From positions 2,342,819 through 2,406,818 of the forward strand of contig JASFXZ010000043.1 of NCBI GenBank assembly GCA_032209605.1: a stretch of 64,000 nt of DNA, written 5' to 3'. Shown in pieces: positions 20,156 to 33,018 of the stretch. Source of the stretch: Mactromeris polynyma (Eukaryota; Mollusca; Bivalvia; Venerida; Mactridae). The notes beneath the pieces were generated by a model, which was not told the origin of the DNA, searched no databases, and saw only the letters and a list, made by a program, of their open reading frames with translations. Made by a program: the position numbers and the translations under genes. The first letter of the stretch is position 1. Each line of letters opens with the position of its first letter.

Positions 20156-22549
20156 TATCATCTTATATACGACTGAAAATTGTGGGATATACGAAAAAAG
20201 TGTATCATTTATGCGACGGAGAATTGTGGGATATACGAACAAAGTGTATCATTTATACGACTGAGAATTGTGGTATATACGAACAAAGTGTATCATATAT
20301 ACGACTGAGAATTGTGGGATATACGAACAAAGTGTATCATTTATACGACTGAGAATTGTGGGATATACGAACAAAGTGTACCATTTATACGACTGAGAAT
20401 TGTGGGATATACGAACAAAGTGTATCATATATACGACTGAGAATTGTGGGATATACGAACAAAGTGTATCATTTATACGACTGAGAATTGTGGTATATAC
20501 GAACAAAGTGTATCATTTATACGACTGAGAATTGTGGGATATACGAACAAAGTGTATCATTTATACGACTGAGAATTGTGGGATATACGAACAAAGTGTA
20601 TCATTTATACGACTGAGAATTGTGGTATATACGAACAAAGTGTATCATTTATACGACTGAGAATTGTGGTATATACGAACAAAGTGTATCATTTATACGA
20701 CTGAGAATTGTGGTATATACGAACAAAGTGTATCATATATACGACTGGGAATTGTGGTATATGCGAACAAAGTGTATCATTTATACGACTGAGAATTGTG
20801 GTATATGCGAACAAAGTGTATCATTTATACGACTGAGAATTGTGGTATATGCGAACAAAGTGTATCATTTATACGACTGAGAATTGTGGGATATGCGAAC
20901 AAAGTGTATCATATATACGACTGGGAATTGTGGGATATACGAACAAAGTGTATCATTTATACGACTGAGAATTGTGGTATATACGAACAAAGTGTATCAT
21001 TTCTACGACTGAGAATTGTGGTATATGCGAACAAAGTGTATCATTTATACGACTGAGAATTGTGGTATATACGAACAAAGTGTATCATTTATACGACTGA
21101 GAATTGTGGTATATACGAACAAAGTGTATCATTTCTACGACTGAGAATTGTGGGATATACGAACAAAGTGTATCATTTATACGACTGAGAATTGTGGTAT
21201 ATACGAACAAAGTGTATCATTTATACGACTGAGAATTGTGGTATATACGAACAAAGTGTATCATTTCTACGACTGGGAATTGTGGTATATACGAACAAAG
21301 TGTACCATTAATACGACTGAGAATTGTGGGATATACGAACAAAGTGTACCATTTATACGACGGGGAATTGTGGTATATACGAACAAAGTGTACCATTTAT
21401 ACGACTGAGAATTGTGGTATATACGAACAAAGTGTACCATTTATACGACTGAGAATTGTGGTATATACGAACAAAGTGTACCATTTATACGACTGAGAAT
21501 TGTGGTATATACGAACAAAGTGTACCATTTATACGACTGGGAATTGTGGTATATACGAACAAAGTGTACCATTTATACGACTGAGAATTGTGGGATATAC
21601 GAACAAAGTGTACCATTTATACGACTGAGAATTGTGGGATATACGAACAAAGTGTATCTTTTATACGACTGAGAATTGTGGTATATACGAACAAAGTGTA
21701 TCTTTTATACGACTGAGAATTGTGGTATATACGAACAAAGTGTATCATTTATACGACTGGAAATTGTGGGATATACGAACAAAGTGTATCATTTCTACGA
21801 CTGAGAATTGTGGTATATACGAACAAAGTGTATCATTTATACGACTGAGAATTGTGGTATATACGAACAAAGTGTATCATTTATACGACTGATAATTGTG
21901 GTATATACGAACAAAGTGTATCATTTCTACGACTGGAAATTGTGGGATATACGAACAAAGTGTATCATTTCTACGACTGAGAATTGTGGTATATACGAAC
22001 AAAGTGTATCATTTATACGACTGAGAATTGTGGTATATACGAACAAAGTGTATCATTTATACGACTGAGAATTGTGGGATATACGAACAAAGTGTATCTT
22101 TTATACGACTGAGAATTGTGGGATATACGAACAAAGTGTACCATTTATACGACTGAGAATTGTGGGATATACGAACAAAGTGTACCATTTATACGACTGA
22201 GAATTGTGGGATATACGAACAAAGTGTATCATTTCTACGACTGGGAATTGTGGTATATACGAACAAAGTGTATCATTTATACGACTGAGAATTGTGGTAT
22301 ATACGAACAAAGTGTATCATTTCTACGATTGAGAAGTATGGTATATACGAACAAAGTGTATCATTTCTACGACTGAGAATTGTGGTATATACGAACAAAG
22401 TGTATCATTTATATGACGGAGAATTGTATGATATGCGAACAAAGTGTATCATTTATATGACGGAGAATTGTATGATATGCGAACAAAGTGTATCATTTAT
22501 ATGACGGAGAATTGTGGGATATGCGAACAAAGTGTATCATTTATACGAC
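20156..22549 (+). repeat. 44-bp satellite, about 54 units
   Basis: Head-to-tail 44-bp units, gtgggatatacgaacaaagt + gtatcatttatacgactgag + aatt. Most variation is at a few positions (ggga/ggta; acga/gcga; ttata/ttcta; tatc/tacc), and variants cluster in runs. 44 is not a multiple of 3, so the many ~86-codon ORFs here are periodic artefacts. Confidence 0.97.
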
Positions 22550-22591
22550 AAAACCAGTAATTGACTGGTACACCAATTATTCTCCCTACAG

Positions 22592-22727
22592 TGATACGTC
22601 TACTGTTACAAATATATGTAGGACTGATTATTGCATCACTCGGTGGACAGTTTCAATCCCAGTGTTAGATAGCCAAGCGCCGTCTGATACGACTTGCTGT
22701 ATAGATTATACTCTATCTAATGATTAA
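22592..22727 (+). CDS. Candidate small secreted Cys peptide, exon 2
   Basis: Preceded by a strong acceptor (ttattctccctacag). The open frame needs two bases from the previous exon, which matches the donor at 19916. It reads DTSTVTNICRTDYCITRW, then a middle part, then SDTTCCIDYTLSND and TAA, so the cysteines are in a C-x4-C...CC pattern. There is no poly(A) AATAAA nearby; ATTAAA occurs at about 22898. I do not recognise the family. The intron would be 2.7 kb and consist mostly of the 44-bp satellite. Confidence 0.3.
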
Positions 22728-22729
22728 TA

Positions 22730-24290
22730 TAGTATGAGCGCGAGGGGAACATTTTATAAATCTTGGACCCATAATTTCCATCACATCAATAGCCGTATCA
22801 ATCATAGGACGTGTGTATCTGCTACAAATAATAATGGATGGTTGACAAGATATCTGACACAAGTCCAACACAATCTTCATCGTAAATCATAAAACACATT
22901 AAACCACAGATAAAACCACTTTTGTCCGTCTAGGACGGATGGTACTTCTGACAACATATACATTTTTTTCTCAAGCCTCGTTTGATTATTGACGAAGAAC
23001 CCATACAAGAAAACGTCTTGCTCTCTATAATTGCGGAGGCTGAAATGGGTTCAATTTTATAAGTTGAGTCTGCTCGTATTTCGAGGGTTGAGCGCAAGAC
23101 TATACTAACTCCTATGTTTTTATATATGAGTTTGTATTCTTTCACTGAACCCTCGATTTGTTTTAATTTAGTAGTTATTTTGTAACTAGAAAATGTGTTC
23201 TAAGAAATATACTGAAGCATGTAGTTAAAATTTATTACTGAACGTTCCTCTATACTCTGGTTCATTCTCACGGCATCTGCGTAATTATTAAAGCATTTAA
23301 ATGCAGAAAACAAGCGACATTTACAAAATTCCATAGCCTGGTTGGGGCAATTTGCATTTAAATTTTAATACATTAATCCACGAAATTGCAATACTGGATG
23401 TAATAAAATCAAAATATTCCTGATTATTTTTCCCTCAGAAAATATTTAGTTTCGCCAATTTGCCAATTCGACCAAACTCGGTAAGCTTTCATCCGTAACT
23501 AATCTCGGAAAATTCCACTGAGTGAAAATCGCATACGTTCATTAAATACACTAGACAGAATCCTGTAAACAGATGGTGCTAGGATACCATTGGCAAATGC
23601 TACGTACTTTATAAGAATTTATCGTGAGTTCCCATTCATCTTAGGCGGATTGTCTTGCATTTAAATAAAGATTAGAGTAAAGTTATATAATTGTATCTTC
23701 GTTAGTTTTCAGACGTATCTAAAGCCACTCAGATGTTTAAAGATCCATTAAAATATTTCCCATTAAATATTAGACCTTTATCGAAGAAGTAAATCCTTTT
23801 TCTTATATCTATCGAGAGTACTTTAGGCAGTTCTGACAGTAAAACCATTCACGCTATTATTTACTTCCTTTATGACTTTTACCACCAGATCTATGTTGAT
23901 ATTGAGTTGTCATGTAGTATCGTCTTCAGTGTATATCGTATTCACTATCCGAAAACCGCCGAGAGAAGAAATAACATTTTGATCCAATATGGCTTAAATT
24001 TAACGTATATAGGAATATAAAACAGCGTTTATACACGCTTTTTCAATACACAGGTACAATTCAATGGTTTACAAAAAACGATAAAAAAAAACAATTATTT
24101 CAGCTTTCTTACTATGAAACTCATATTGAACTGATTCTTGAAATATACTGCATAAATGTGTATCACAGACATATACGTTAAATAGCAATACATGTAGTAC
24201 AATTACGTCGTCCGTGGTTATATTATCTTTGATGCTCTCATGCAAATCATCGTTCATATCTTAAATGTTCTCACCATTAATATATGTATT
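22730..24290. other. No gene seen
   Basis: AT-rich. A segment near 23095 (gcaagactatactaactcct) is a diverged match to one inside the hairpin element at 35389-35561. Nothing else is recognised. Confidence 0.45.
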
Positions 24291-24294
24291 AAAC

Positions 24295-24545
24295 TTGGTA
24301 TTTATTTTAGCGCAGCCGTACTAAAATGGATTTGCTATTTGCATATCAGTGTTGTGTAAACCAATCAAATCTTACGTTAACCACCAGGCAATTTCTCTTC
24401 AACCGAACAACGTTTGTAACCTCGACCCGGATTTCGATAAAGAATACATTACCGTACCGAAATCCACTGAATTACGGTGAATTTATCGAAATCCATTTTG
24501 GATCTTACCGGTCTGTCTTCCTTGGTTTAGATTACTGTTTTACTA
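24295..24545 (+). repeat. Dispersed repeat family D, copy 1
   Basis: It includes a small palindrome (accgaaatccactgaatt.. region) and the stretch tcaaatcttacgttaaccac. Inverted relatives are at 26905-27195 and 37420-37735. The ORF here is a repeat artefact. Confidence 0.7.
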
Positions 24546-25107
24546 GTTGATGTCTTGTTATAAGATTCTTTTCTGATTGATTGATGACGTTCTTTAGACT
24601 TCTTAATTTCATGTCACAGAACATCGGGAAACCTCAATTTCTTTCTAATGAATGTTTCGTACTTTACCTGACAAACCAATGTTACTCATTCGTTTTGCCT
24701 TCAATGCTATTGGTGTTGGAGGACTAAAATCTTTCTTATCTGATAATTTTGTTCATTCTCAGGATTGATTTCACGACTATCCAAAATTTGCGTTGAAGTC
24801 TATCATTATTCTCGGTGACTATATCTACAACCTCTTCTTTGTTTTCTTTAAGTCTTTGCTAACTCGCATTCTGGATACAAATGATCTGTTGTTGAAATGC
24901 ACTTTTACCATTAGTCACTTAAAATCCGATTATCTTGCCAAACTTTGGGCACTTTCATATCCACTACTTCAAAGTTTCCTACATTCTGATCAATTTAGAT
25001 AAGTTGATCCGATTTCTTATTTCTTCGATAAGCTTTTAACAATTATCTTTTGTTCGTGTTTCTCTCTTCTCGTTCTTGTGTACTGGTTTCAAAGAGTACT
25101 AGTTTTC

Positions 25108-25168
25108 CTTTCGCCTTTCTCTTTTCTTTCGCCTTTCTCTCATCTTCCGCCTTTCTCTTTTCTTTTGC
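25108..25168 (+). repeat. Pyrimidine-rich short tandem repeat
   Basis: Three to four copies of ttcgcctttctcttttc-like units. Confidence 0.7.
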
Positions 25169-25544
25169 CAAATACTGTACAGTATTTTTTTTCTCCGAGT
25201 CTCTGTTTCTTTAGCTAAGTTTCTTGATTTTGCAATACTTGTGAAATTTTAACATTGAAAGCATGCATCAATGGTAGAAATGTTCGTTACTTATGAGTGA
25301 CATGTTCGTTTTAATATACATGAGGTGTGTTTCGATATCATAAAAATGCTATAAAATACTCGTCGTTGTTATAACCTTAAGTTTCGATCATGACAAATGT
25401 GTAGCATGAAATGAGGGTGTTAATAATTTCGTAATTTAGGCAATGGCACAATAATGGATTTTCGGTCTCAAATAAAGGTTTCCCGTGTTCAGATTTTATA
25501 TGACAAGAAATTCTTTATTCTTTTGAAAATCATTTGTTTAACTT

Positions 25545-25815
25545 GACCGCTTTGTTAGCAAAATCGGTAGAGAAATCGACTGTCAATCTAGAGTCATAAC
25601 AATCGAACTTCGGCTATGCATATGTTCTCCGTAATAATTTGAGCCACATAAAACTACTTTCAAAGTCGTTTTCCTCCACATTTAATTCATGTGAAGAAGT
25701 TGTCAGTAACTGATTCTTGTGGAACAACAGGTTAGTAATGGGTAACCCAGACACGATGGTTAGATAAACTGAACTGCATACATAACTGATATATTGAATA
25801 ACAGCGTAAAACGTA
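25545..25815 (+). repeat. SINE with degenerate tRNA head, body and tail
   Basis: A box-A-like stretch (TTAGCAAAATCGGTAGAG) is followed by a body (ttcctccacatttaattcat) and tail (taactgatatattgaataac, gcgtaaaacg) in the same order as 17901-18068. Confidence 0.55.
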
Positions 25816-26900
25816 ACTTAATCATATTCATCACCAACAATAGATGTGCAATAACGCATAACATAGCATAACGGAAGGCAGTCTGATAACATTCTGCTTC
25901 ACGTAGAGAAACAGTATAATGTTAGAACGTCATTGAAAACAAAAATGATGTATCAGCAAATATTTGTTCTTTATGCTTTACATGACAAGTTATAATAAAT
26001 GAATTCAAACAAAGAGGTGGTAATTGAACATAATAATGATTACGGGACATTAAAATGCTGAGTACATTAACAAAGGTACTTGGCGTACCTTTATATCCCA
26101 AAGAGAACTTGGGTGTCTTTTAAGTATGTCGTTTCTTTGTCACTGGCATTCTTTACAGTACACTGTTGTCTAGATGATTCGCCAACATTTAATTTACATT
26201 CTCAACAGTTGTTCTATCATTACGTAGTTTTAATGTCATAGTATAAACTCGCAAGTGTCATATTACAGTTGCACTCAGCAGCCAGACGTCTTACCAAGTT
26301 GTGGTGTGTCTCCAACCTGTTCTTGTTCCAGGAGCGACTCACACCAGTCCTATCTACATGAAAACGAACGGCCTTATTTTGTACCAATACAGCATTGACA
26401 GCACACGCCTTGCCTAGATTTGAACACATCCCCCCCCCCCCCGAAGTAAGCAAACACTCGATATGTGAATAGCATTTGTTATGTCAATATACTTGTCAGA
26501 TGAATTCCCCAGATGCTTTCATATAAATTGTCAACAGAAAACTAATACTTCATTGTCTGAGACTGGGGTTGTTATGTCTTAATGTGTATAAATTGCACAC
26601 ACATCTTAATGGAGTAATTGATGAGAAATACATGGTTGATATCGTGTTTTAATATGTTAGCAGACAGGAACGGCTCATCACAAAGAGCTTCTTCTAAAAT
26701 ACTAAAAGGTCTTGTTAGCTAATGGCGCAAGATATCGGTCAATCTATTCATCAACTTGACAAACGTATTCGTAAATGACACTGTTATCCTTTCAAAATGC
26801 AAATTTTTACTCACACTGTTCTTCATTACCTGTTTACAAAAATCCTTTCTTGAGATTTTCAGTAAAGAACTGCAGTAAAAACTAAAAAAAAAAATAACGG
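25816..26900. other. No gene seen; poly-C tract near 26430
   Basis: A run of about 14 C at 26429-26442. The minus-strand ORF at 26220-26453 has no recognised features. Confidence 0.4.
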
Positions 26901-26904
26901 AAAA

Positions 26905-27195
26905 TTAATATAACAAGAAATATCTTGAAAAAGATGGTCGGCGCAATTTGAAGGTTAATATTTGTTGTGCAACATAAAAAATGCCGATATGTAACGAAAG
27001 CTTGTCACTCAAAATCCAAAATGTATTTCGATAAATTACCGAAATTCAGTGGATTTCGGTAAGGTAACGTACCCTTTATCGAAAGGTTAACCAATCCGCG
27101 TCAAGGTTACAAACGTTGATCGGTTGAAGAGTAAGTGCCTTGGTGGTTAACGTAAGACTTGATTTGTTTACACAACACTGATATATAACAAGTCC
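26905..27195 (-). repeat. Dispersed repeat family D, copy 2
   Basis: Inverted relative to 24295-24545, with an additional block (agatggtcggcgcaatttga) shared with 37420-37735. Confidence 0.7.
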
Positions 27196-27505
27196 ATTCA
27201 TATTCAAGTGTTACATGAAGACATACGTACACGTTAGAAACAGGCACAATACACACTGTACTTCACAAATCCCATTAATCTTTGTTGCTTTATAATAATA
27301 AAGCTCTACATTGTACATTGTGTTTCCTGTCATGTATTATACAAATATTCTTAAAATAAAATGATAACATAAAGACGTTATTGTTTGAGTTGTTCATGTT
27401 AAATTCTTGGATTGCAACATTTGGCTGACATTCTGAACGGACACGAGTCTCGTGGAAACTGACTAGAACCCAGAAGAGATTGTAACGCAGATATATCCCA
27501 TTCTG

Positions 27506-29400
27506 TACCCCTTCTGTATGTAACATGACTGTATCCCTTCTATAGTGTAACATGATTGTATCCCTTCTATAGTGTAACATTACTGTATCCCTTCTATAAT
27601 GTAACATGACTGTATCCCTTCTATAGTGTACCATGACTGTTTCCCTTATATAGTGTAACATGACTGTATCCCTTATATAGTGTAACATGACTGTATCCCT
27701 TCCATAGTGTAACATGACTGTATCCCTTCTATAGTGTAACATGACTGTATCCCTTCTATAGTGTACCATGAATGTATCCCTTCTATAGTGTACCATGACT
27801 GTATCCCTTCTATAGTGTACCATGACTGTATCCCTTCTATAATGTACCATGACTGTATCCCTTCTATAGTGTACCATGACTGTATCCCTTCTATAGGGTA
27901 ACATTACTGTATCCCTTCTACTGTGCAACATGACTGTATCCCTTCTATAGTGTACCATGACTGTATCCCTTCTATAGTGTAACATGACTGTATCCCTTCT
28001 ATAGTGTAACATTACTGTATCCCTTCTATAGTGTACCATGACTGTATCCCTTCTATAGTGTAACATGACTGTATCCCTTCTATAGTGTACCATGACTGTA
28101 TCCCTTCTATAGGGTAACATGACTGTATCCCTTCTATAGTGTACCATGACTGTATCCCTTCTATAGTGTAACATGACTGTATCCCTTCTATAGTGTAACA
28201 TTACTGTATCCCTTCTATAGGGTAACATTACTGTATCCCTTCTACTGTGCAACATGACTGTATCCCTTCTATAGTGTACCATGACTGTATCCCTTCTATA
28301 GGGTAACATGACTGTATCCCTTCTATAGTGTACCATGACTGTATCCCTTCTATAGTGTAACATGACTGTATCCCTTCTATAGTGTAACATTACTGTATCC
28401 CTTCTATAGGGTAACATAACTGTATCCCTTCTACTGTGCAACATGACTGTATCCCTTCTATAGTGTAACATGACTGTATCCCTTCTATAGTGTAACATGA
28501 CTGTATCCCTTCAATAGTGTACCATGACTGTATCCCTTCTATAGTGTAACATGACTGTATCCCTTATATAGTGTAACATGACTGTATCCCTTCCATAGTG
28601 TAACATGACTGTATCCCTTCTATAGTGTACCATGACTGTATCCCTTCTATAGTGTACCATGACTGTATCCCTTCTATAGTGTACCATGACTGTATCCCTT
28701 CTATAGTGTACCATGACTGTATCCCTTCCATAGTGTAACATGACTGTATCCCTTCTATAGTGTAACATGATTGTATCCCTTCTATAGTGTAACATGACTG
28801 TATCCCTTCTATAGTGTAACATTACTGTATCCCTTCTATAGTGTAACATGACTGTATCCCTTCTATAGTGTACCATGACTGTATCCCTTCTATAGTGTAA
28901 CATTACTGTATCCCTTCTATAGTGTAACATGACTGTATCCCTTCTATAGTGTAACATGACTGTATCCATTCTTTAGTGTAACATGACTGTATCCCTTCTA
29001 TAGTGTAACATTACTGTATCCCTTCTATAGTGTACCATGACTGTATCGTTTCTTTAGGGTAACATGACTATATCCCTTCTATAGTGTAACATTACTGTAT
29101 CCGTTCTCTAGTGTAACATGACTGTATCCCTTATATAGTGTAACATGACTGTATCCCTTCTATAGTGTAACATGACTGTATCCCTTCTATAGTGTAACAT
29201 GACTGTATCCCTTCTATAGTGTAACATGACTGCATCCCTTCTATAGTGTAACATGAATGTATCCCTTCTATAGTGTAGCATGACTGTATCCCTTCTATAG
29301 TGTAACATGAATGTATCCCTTCTATAGTGTAACATGACTGTATCCCTTCTATAGTGTACCATGACTGTATCCCTTCTTTAGTGTAACATAACTGTATCGC
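27506..29400 (-). repeat. 27-bp minisatellite, about 70 units
   Basis: Units are tatcccttctatagtgtaac + atgactg. Because 27 is a multiple of 3, the minus strand stays open as repeats of MLHYRRDTV, giving ORFs of 402 and 152 codons (27290-28498 and 28511-28969). These have no non-repeat N-terminal domain, and the unique C-terminal end of the longer one looks random, so I regard them as by-products, not genes. Confidence 0.95.
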
Positions 29401-29504
29401 TTTCTCATAATACAATTTTAGATAAATTGTTTTCTTGTCAGATCTGTAAAGAGCAAAAATAACAAATGTGATTGAAGGATGCAGATTCATTAAAACAGAT
29501 GTAA

Positions 29505-31475
29505 TAAAGTATAAATGTTTATTTTCCCCATATTTAAAGGAGGTGACCCAACAGAGGCAAAAAACTACCGTGGTATTACCTTGAATAACATATTGTCAAA
29601 GATTTACTCTCAAGTATTACTTAACAGACTAACTTTGTGGTCTGAAAATTATGAAAAACTGGAAAATGCCAATTTGGATTTCAAAAAGGTAAAAGCACGG
29701 TAGATTGCATATTCTTATTACACTCGATTATATTAAAAGTTCTTTCTAGTGGAAAGAAACTGTACTCTATCTTTATTGATTATGAGAAATGTTTTGACAA
29801 AATTAACCGTTCCTTTCTTTGGCAAAAGCTACTTGCTGAAAATGTAAGTACTAAAATGGTAGATGCTCTTAAATCCATGTATAAGGTTGTGAGGGCGTCT
29901 GTTAAACACAACGGACAGGTACATCCGGAAGTTGTAAACTCGCATCAAGGGGTAAAACAGGGAGATCCGTGTTCCGCTCTTCTATTTATGATGTTTGTGA
30001 GTGACATAGTTCAAAATATTAATAGTGATCTTGATGGAATATTCTCTACCAACGAGATAAGTTTATTCCTAATATTATATGCTGACGACCAAGTTTTGTT
30101 TTCTACAAAACCCGAAACATTAAAAAGTATGTTAAAAGATATAGAAAATTATTGCAATACCTTTGGATTAAAGATAAATACAAGTAAAACCAAGGTCATG
30201 ATCTTCGAAAAAGGGAAACCAACAAGTTTCTCCTTTTATCTATATGGAGAAAAACTAGAAGTAATATCATCCTTTAAATACTTGGGTATATACTTATTTA
30301 AAAATGGAAATTGGTCACGTACACAGAAAATTATTGCAGATCATGCATCTAAAGCGTTATTTAAATTATTTTCCATATTCAACCAGTATGAATTTAAGAC
30401 AAGTGAAAAATGTAAACTATTTGACAGTCTAGTCTCATCTGTTCTCAACTATTGTTCTGAAGTATGGGGGGCAAATGATGGTAAATATATAGAATTAGTT
30501 CATACGAAATTTATTAGGAAAATATTAGTTGTGAATAAGTCTACAAATTTGTCCGGTCTATACGGTGAACTTGGTAGAGAACCGATGAAAGTAAGGAGAC
30601 AAATAAATATGATAAGATACTGGATAAAAATCAACAAATCAAATGATAATACATTAGTCAAGCAAATTTACACTCAGTTAAAGAATGACGTAGAAAATAA
30701 TATAACATATAATGGTCAAAACTGGGCATTTCAAATAAAAACTATTCTTGATAATCTTGGATTGTCAGATATCTGGTTAAATTTCCATAACTATGAAACT
30801 CTACCAATTCTTGAAATAGTTAAACAAAGAAAATTAGATCAATATCATCAAACTTGGTATGCAGATATAAATAATTCACAAAGATTAATAACTTACTGTA
30901 GGTTTAAACACAGCTTTACCGTACCTTGATATATACACCCTAGATAGAAAATTTAAAATAGTGCTAAGCAGATTTCGTTTATCCTCACATAACCTAGAAA
31001 TAGAAAGGGGGCGATATCATGATATATCACGTTCAGAGAGAATATGCAAATTTTGCAACACTAAGACACTTGAGAATGAGTATCATTTCTTACTCACATG
31101 CCCATTATACTCGGACTTACGAAAGAAATATTTAAAGTCATATTACTATACATGGCCGACATTGCAGAAATTTGATAACTTAATGGCGTCGTTAAATAAG
31201 AAAGATATAATTAATCTGTCAAAATACCTGTATTATGCAAAAAGTCGAAGAAATGAATTAGATAATTCATAAATGTTGTTACTATAATTATTTTTCAAAT
31301 TACTTTATCGTAAATCTAAAGCTTCTTCTTAAAGTTTTCCTTTTTCTAGAAACTGGAGATTCAGATTCATCCAGTATCACTACATTCATGTTTAAACATG
31401 TAAATATGTAGGCTAGAAGTACTGTTGTTGTACTTAATGCTGAATAAATATTGTTGTTGTTGTTGTTGTTGTATA
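29505..31475 (+). pseudogene. LINE (non-LTR retrotransposon) reverse transcriptase, 5'-truncated and frameshifted
   Basis: Relic of a LINE ORF2. In order: PIFKGGDPTEAKNYRGIT (RT start), FQKGKSTVDCIF, SIFIDYEKCFDKINR (the YxKxFD region), QGVKQGDPCSALLF, then the catalytic YADD (ILYADDQVLF) and GLKINTSKTKVM. A C-terminal zinc-binding-like motif follows (ERICKFCNTK..NEYHFLLTCPLY, with C-x2-C...H-x4-C). The frame shifts near 29690 (before FQKGKS) and near 30920 (before YLDIYTLDRKF). The endonuclease and everything upstream are missing, so it is 5'-truncated. It ends in a (TTG)n tail at 31452-31473. I cannot assign the clade firmly. Confidence 0.9.
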
Positions 31476-31578
31476 TATCGTAAATAACACGAGAAGAAGA
31501 AAAAAGCCTCTTTACCGAAGGAATATTTTAACACATACTAATAGAATATTTAACGTAACAACAGAATAAGACAAACGT

Positions 31579-31825
31579 ACGAAAGCCTGGTGGTGACATT
31601 TCAGCTTCATGAATTCACGATTTCATATTCATGAATTAACGAGTTCAACATTATGAAGATGAAATCGTGAATTCGCGAAATTGAAACCATGAATTCGTGA
31701 AGTTGAAATCGTGAATTCATGAAATTCAAACTCGTGAAGTTGAAATCATGAATTCATGAAGTTGAAATCGTGAATTCATGAAGTTGAAATTGTGAATTCG
31801 TGAAATGTCACTACCAGGCTTCCGT
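31579..31825. repeat. Inverted-repeat-flanked tandem-repeat element, copy 2
   Basis: Ends ACGAAAGCCTGGTGGTGACA and, on the other strand, ACGGAAGCCTGGTAGTGACA. The interior is repeats of gttgaaatcgtgaattcatga. Related to 249-428. Confidence 0.7.
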
Positions 31826-32346
31826 TCAAACGTTCCGTAACATGTTGGCAATTTCTATAATTCCCGGAACAAATACCATAATCAGAAATGCTATAACTTG
31901 CGGAGCGATATGAATTCACTCTGAAAGCAAATAAGTCTTCAAGCGCCATTACATCTTTGTTATACATAATGTAGATTGTTTTGTATATTTGATAAGAAAT
32001 CTTTTCCAACGAAACTATTTTTATTTCACCGACTTTGACATATTTTGCAAAAAATAAGATGATTCACTCCAAATTTTTCTTCCGGAACACACTTTGCCTT
32101 AAAGGTATATGCTGTTGAATATGACAATCTTTGAAATGGCACACGCATGAAATTCGTTGTGATGTTTCATTAACAATTAGAGCATATTACATACATATAT
32201 AATTATATCAACATTCTTCATGATGTTTAATCAGCAGTTCAAAGATCTGCATTACTTTTAACAAACAGATAGTTTTATTGCACGGCGTTATCAACGCCAG
32301 GCATACATTGGTTAGGTTAGAACTATGCACTGGTGTGATGGGCTAA

Positions 32347-32358
32347 TGCGCATGCGCC
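32347..32358. promoter_or_regulatory. NRF-1-like palindrome
   Basis: TGCGCATGCGCC matches the NRF-1 consensus. A TAAAA and a GTATGT donor-like site follow within 200 bp, but I find no gene that it would serve. Confidence 0.2.
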
Positions 32359-32775
32359 GTATTAATGATTATTCCAGTTGCCCATAATACGTTTCGGCAT
32401 GGTGACTTCCGGTTGTCTTCAGCCATTTAGTTATAAAACAACGATCCATCCTTTGCAGAACAAATACTACTTCATTTGCTTTATGCTATTTGGTAGGGAA
32501 TTCTAGTCAGTGGTGACAGTGTAAAGGTATGTACTGTTTTCTTTACTGAATCGTGTTGGTACTTAAAAAAATACACCTTTGTCCTAGTCAAGTAAGAATT
32601 AGAGTCTTTAAGAAGCTCACAATTTCCCTTCATATAAGATGGACTGTCATTAGGATTTAAAAAACAAAACATTACTCAGTCTTAACTGTCTATTTCTGTT
32701 TCCTACATTTAACATAGATACATTTAAAGGCAAGCACTATCAACACTTTCTCTAGGTCCCATGTTATATATAAAT

Positions 32776-33018
32776 GAGCGCCACTGTACGATTTCCAATC
32801 ACTTATTAAAATGACGTCATTTCCAGTAAACGTCACCATGTACTGACAGTAAGCAATATTTGACGTTTGCTAGAAATGACGTCACTTAAAGATTAGGTTG
32901 GAAATCGTACAGCGACGATCTTATATTGTTTCCTGCTTGCAAATAATGACATCAAATGTTGCGATTTCTTGAAATGAAGTCACTTACAGAAGAGGTTGTT
33001 AATCTCATAGAGGCGCTC
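32776..33018. repeat. CRE-bearing palindromic element, copy 3
   Basis: A hairpin of about 140 bp (32776-32917): left GCGCCACTGTACGATTTCC, right its inverted match ggaaatcgtacagcg, each arm with TGACGTCA (near 32812 and 32877). A partial third arm continues to aggcgctc near 33018. Confidence 0.75.

Noticed and set aside
20140..22504. Many ~86-codon ORFs in the 44-bp array
   Set aside because: Their equal length and spacing reflect the 44-bp period against a 3-base code.
20156..22549. CRISPR array
   Set aside because: Units are contiguous, with no unique spacers and no cas genes, in a eukaryotic setting.
27290..28969. 402- and 152-codon minus-strand ORFs as protein genes
   Set aside because: Made almost only of a 9-codon minisatellite whose length is a multiple of 3; no independent domain and no splice support.
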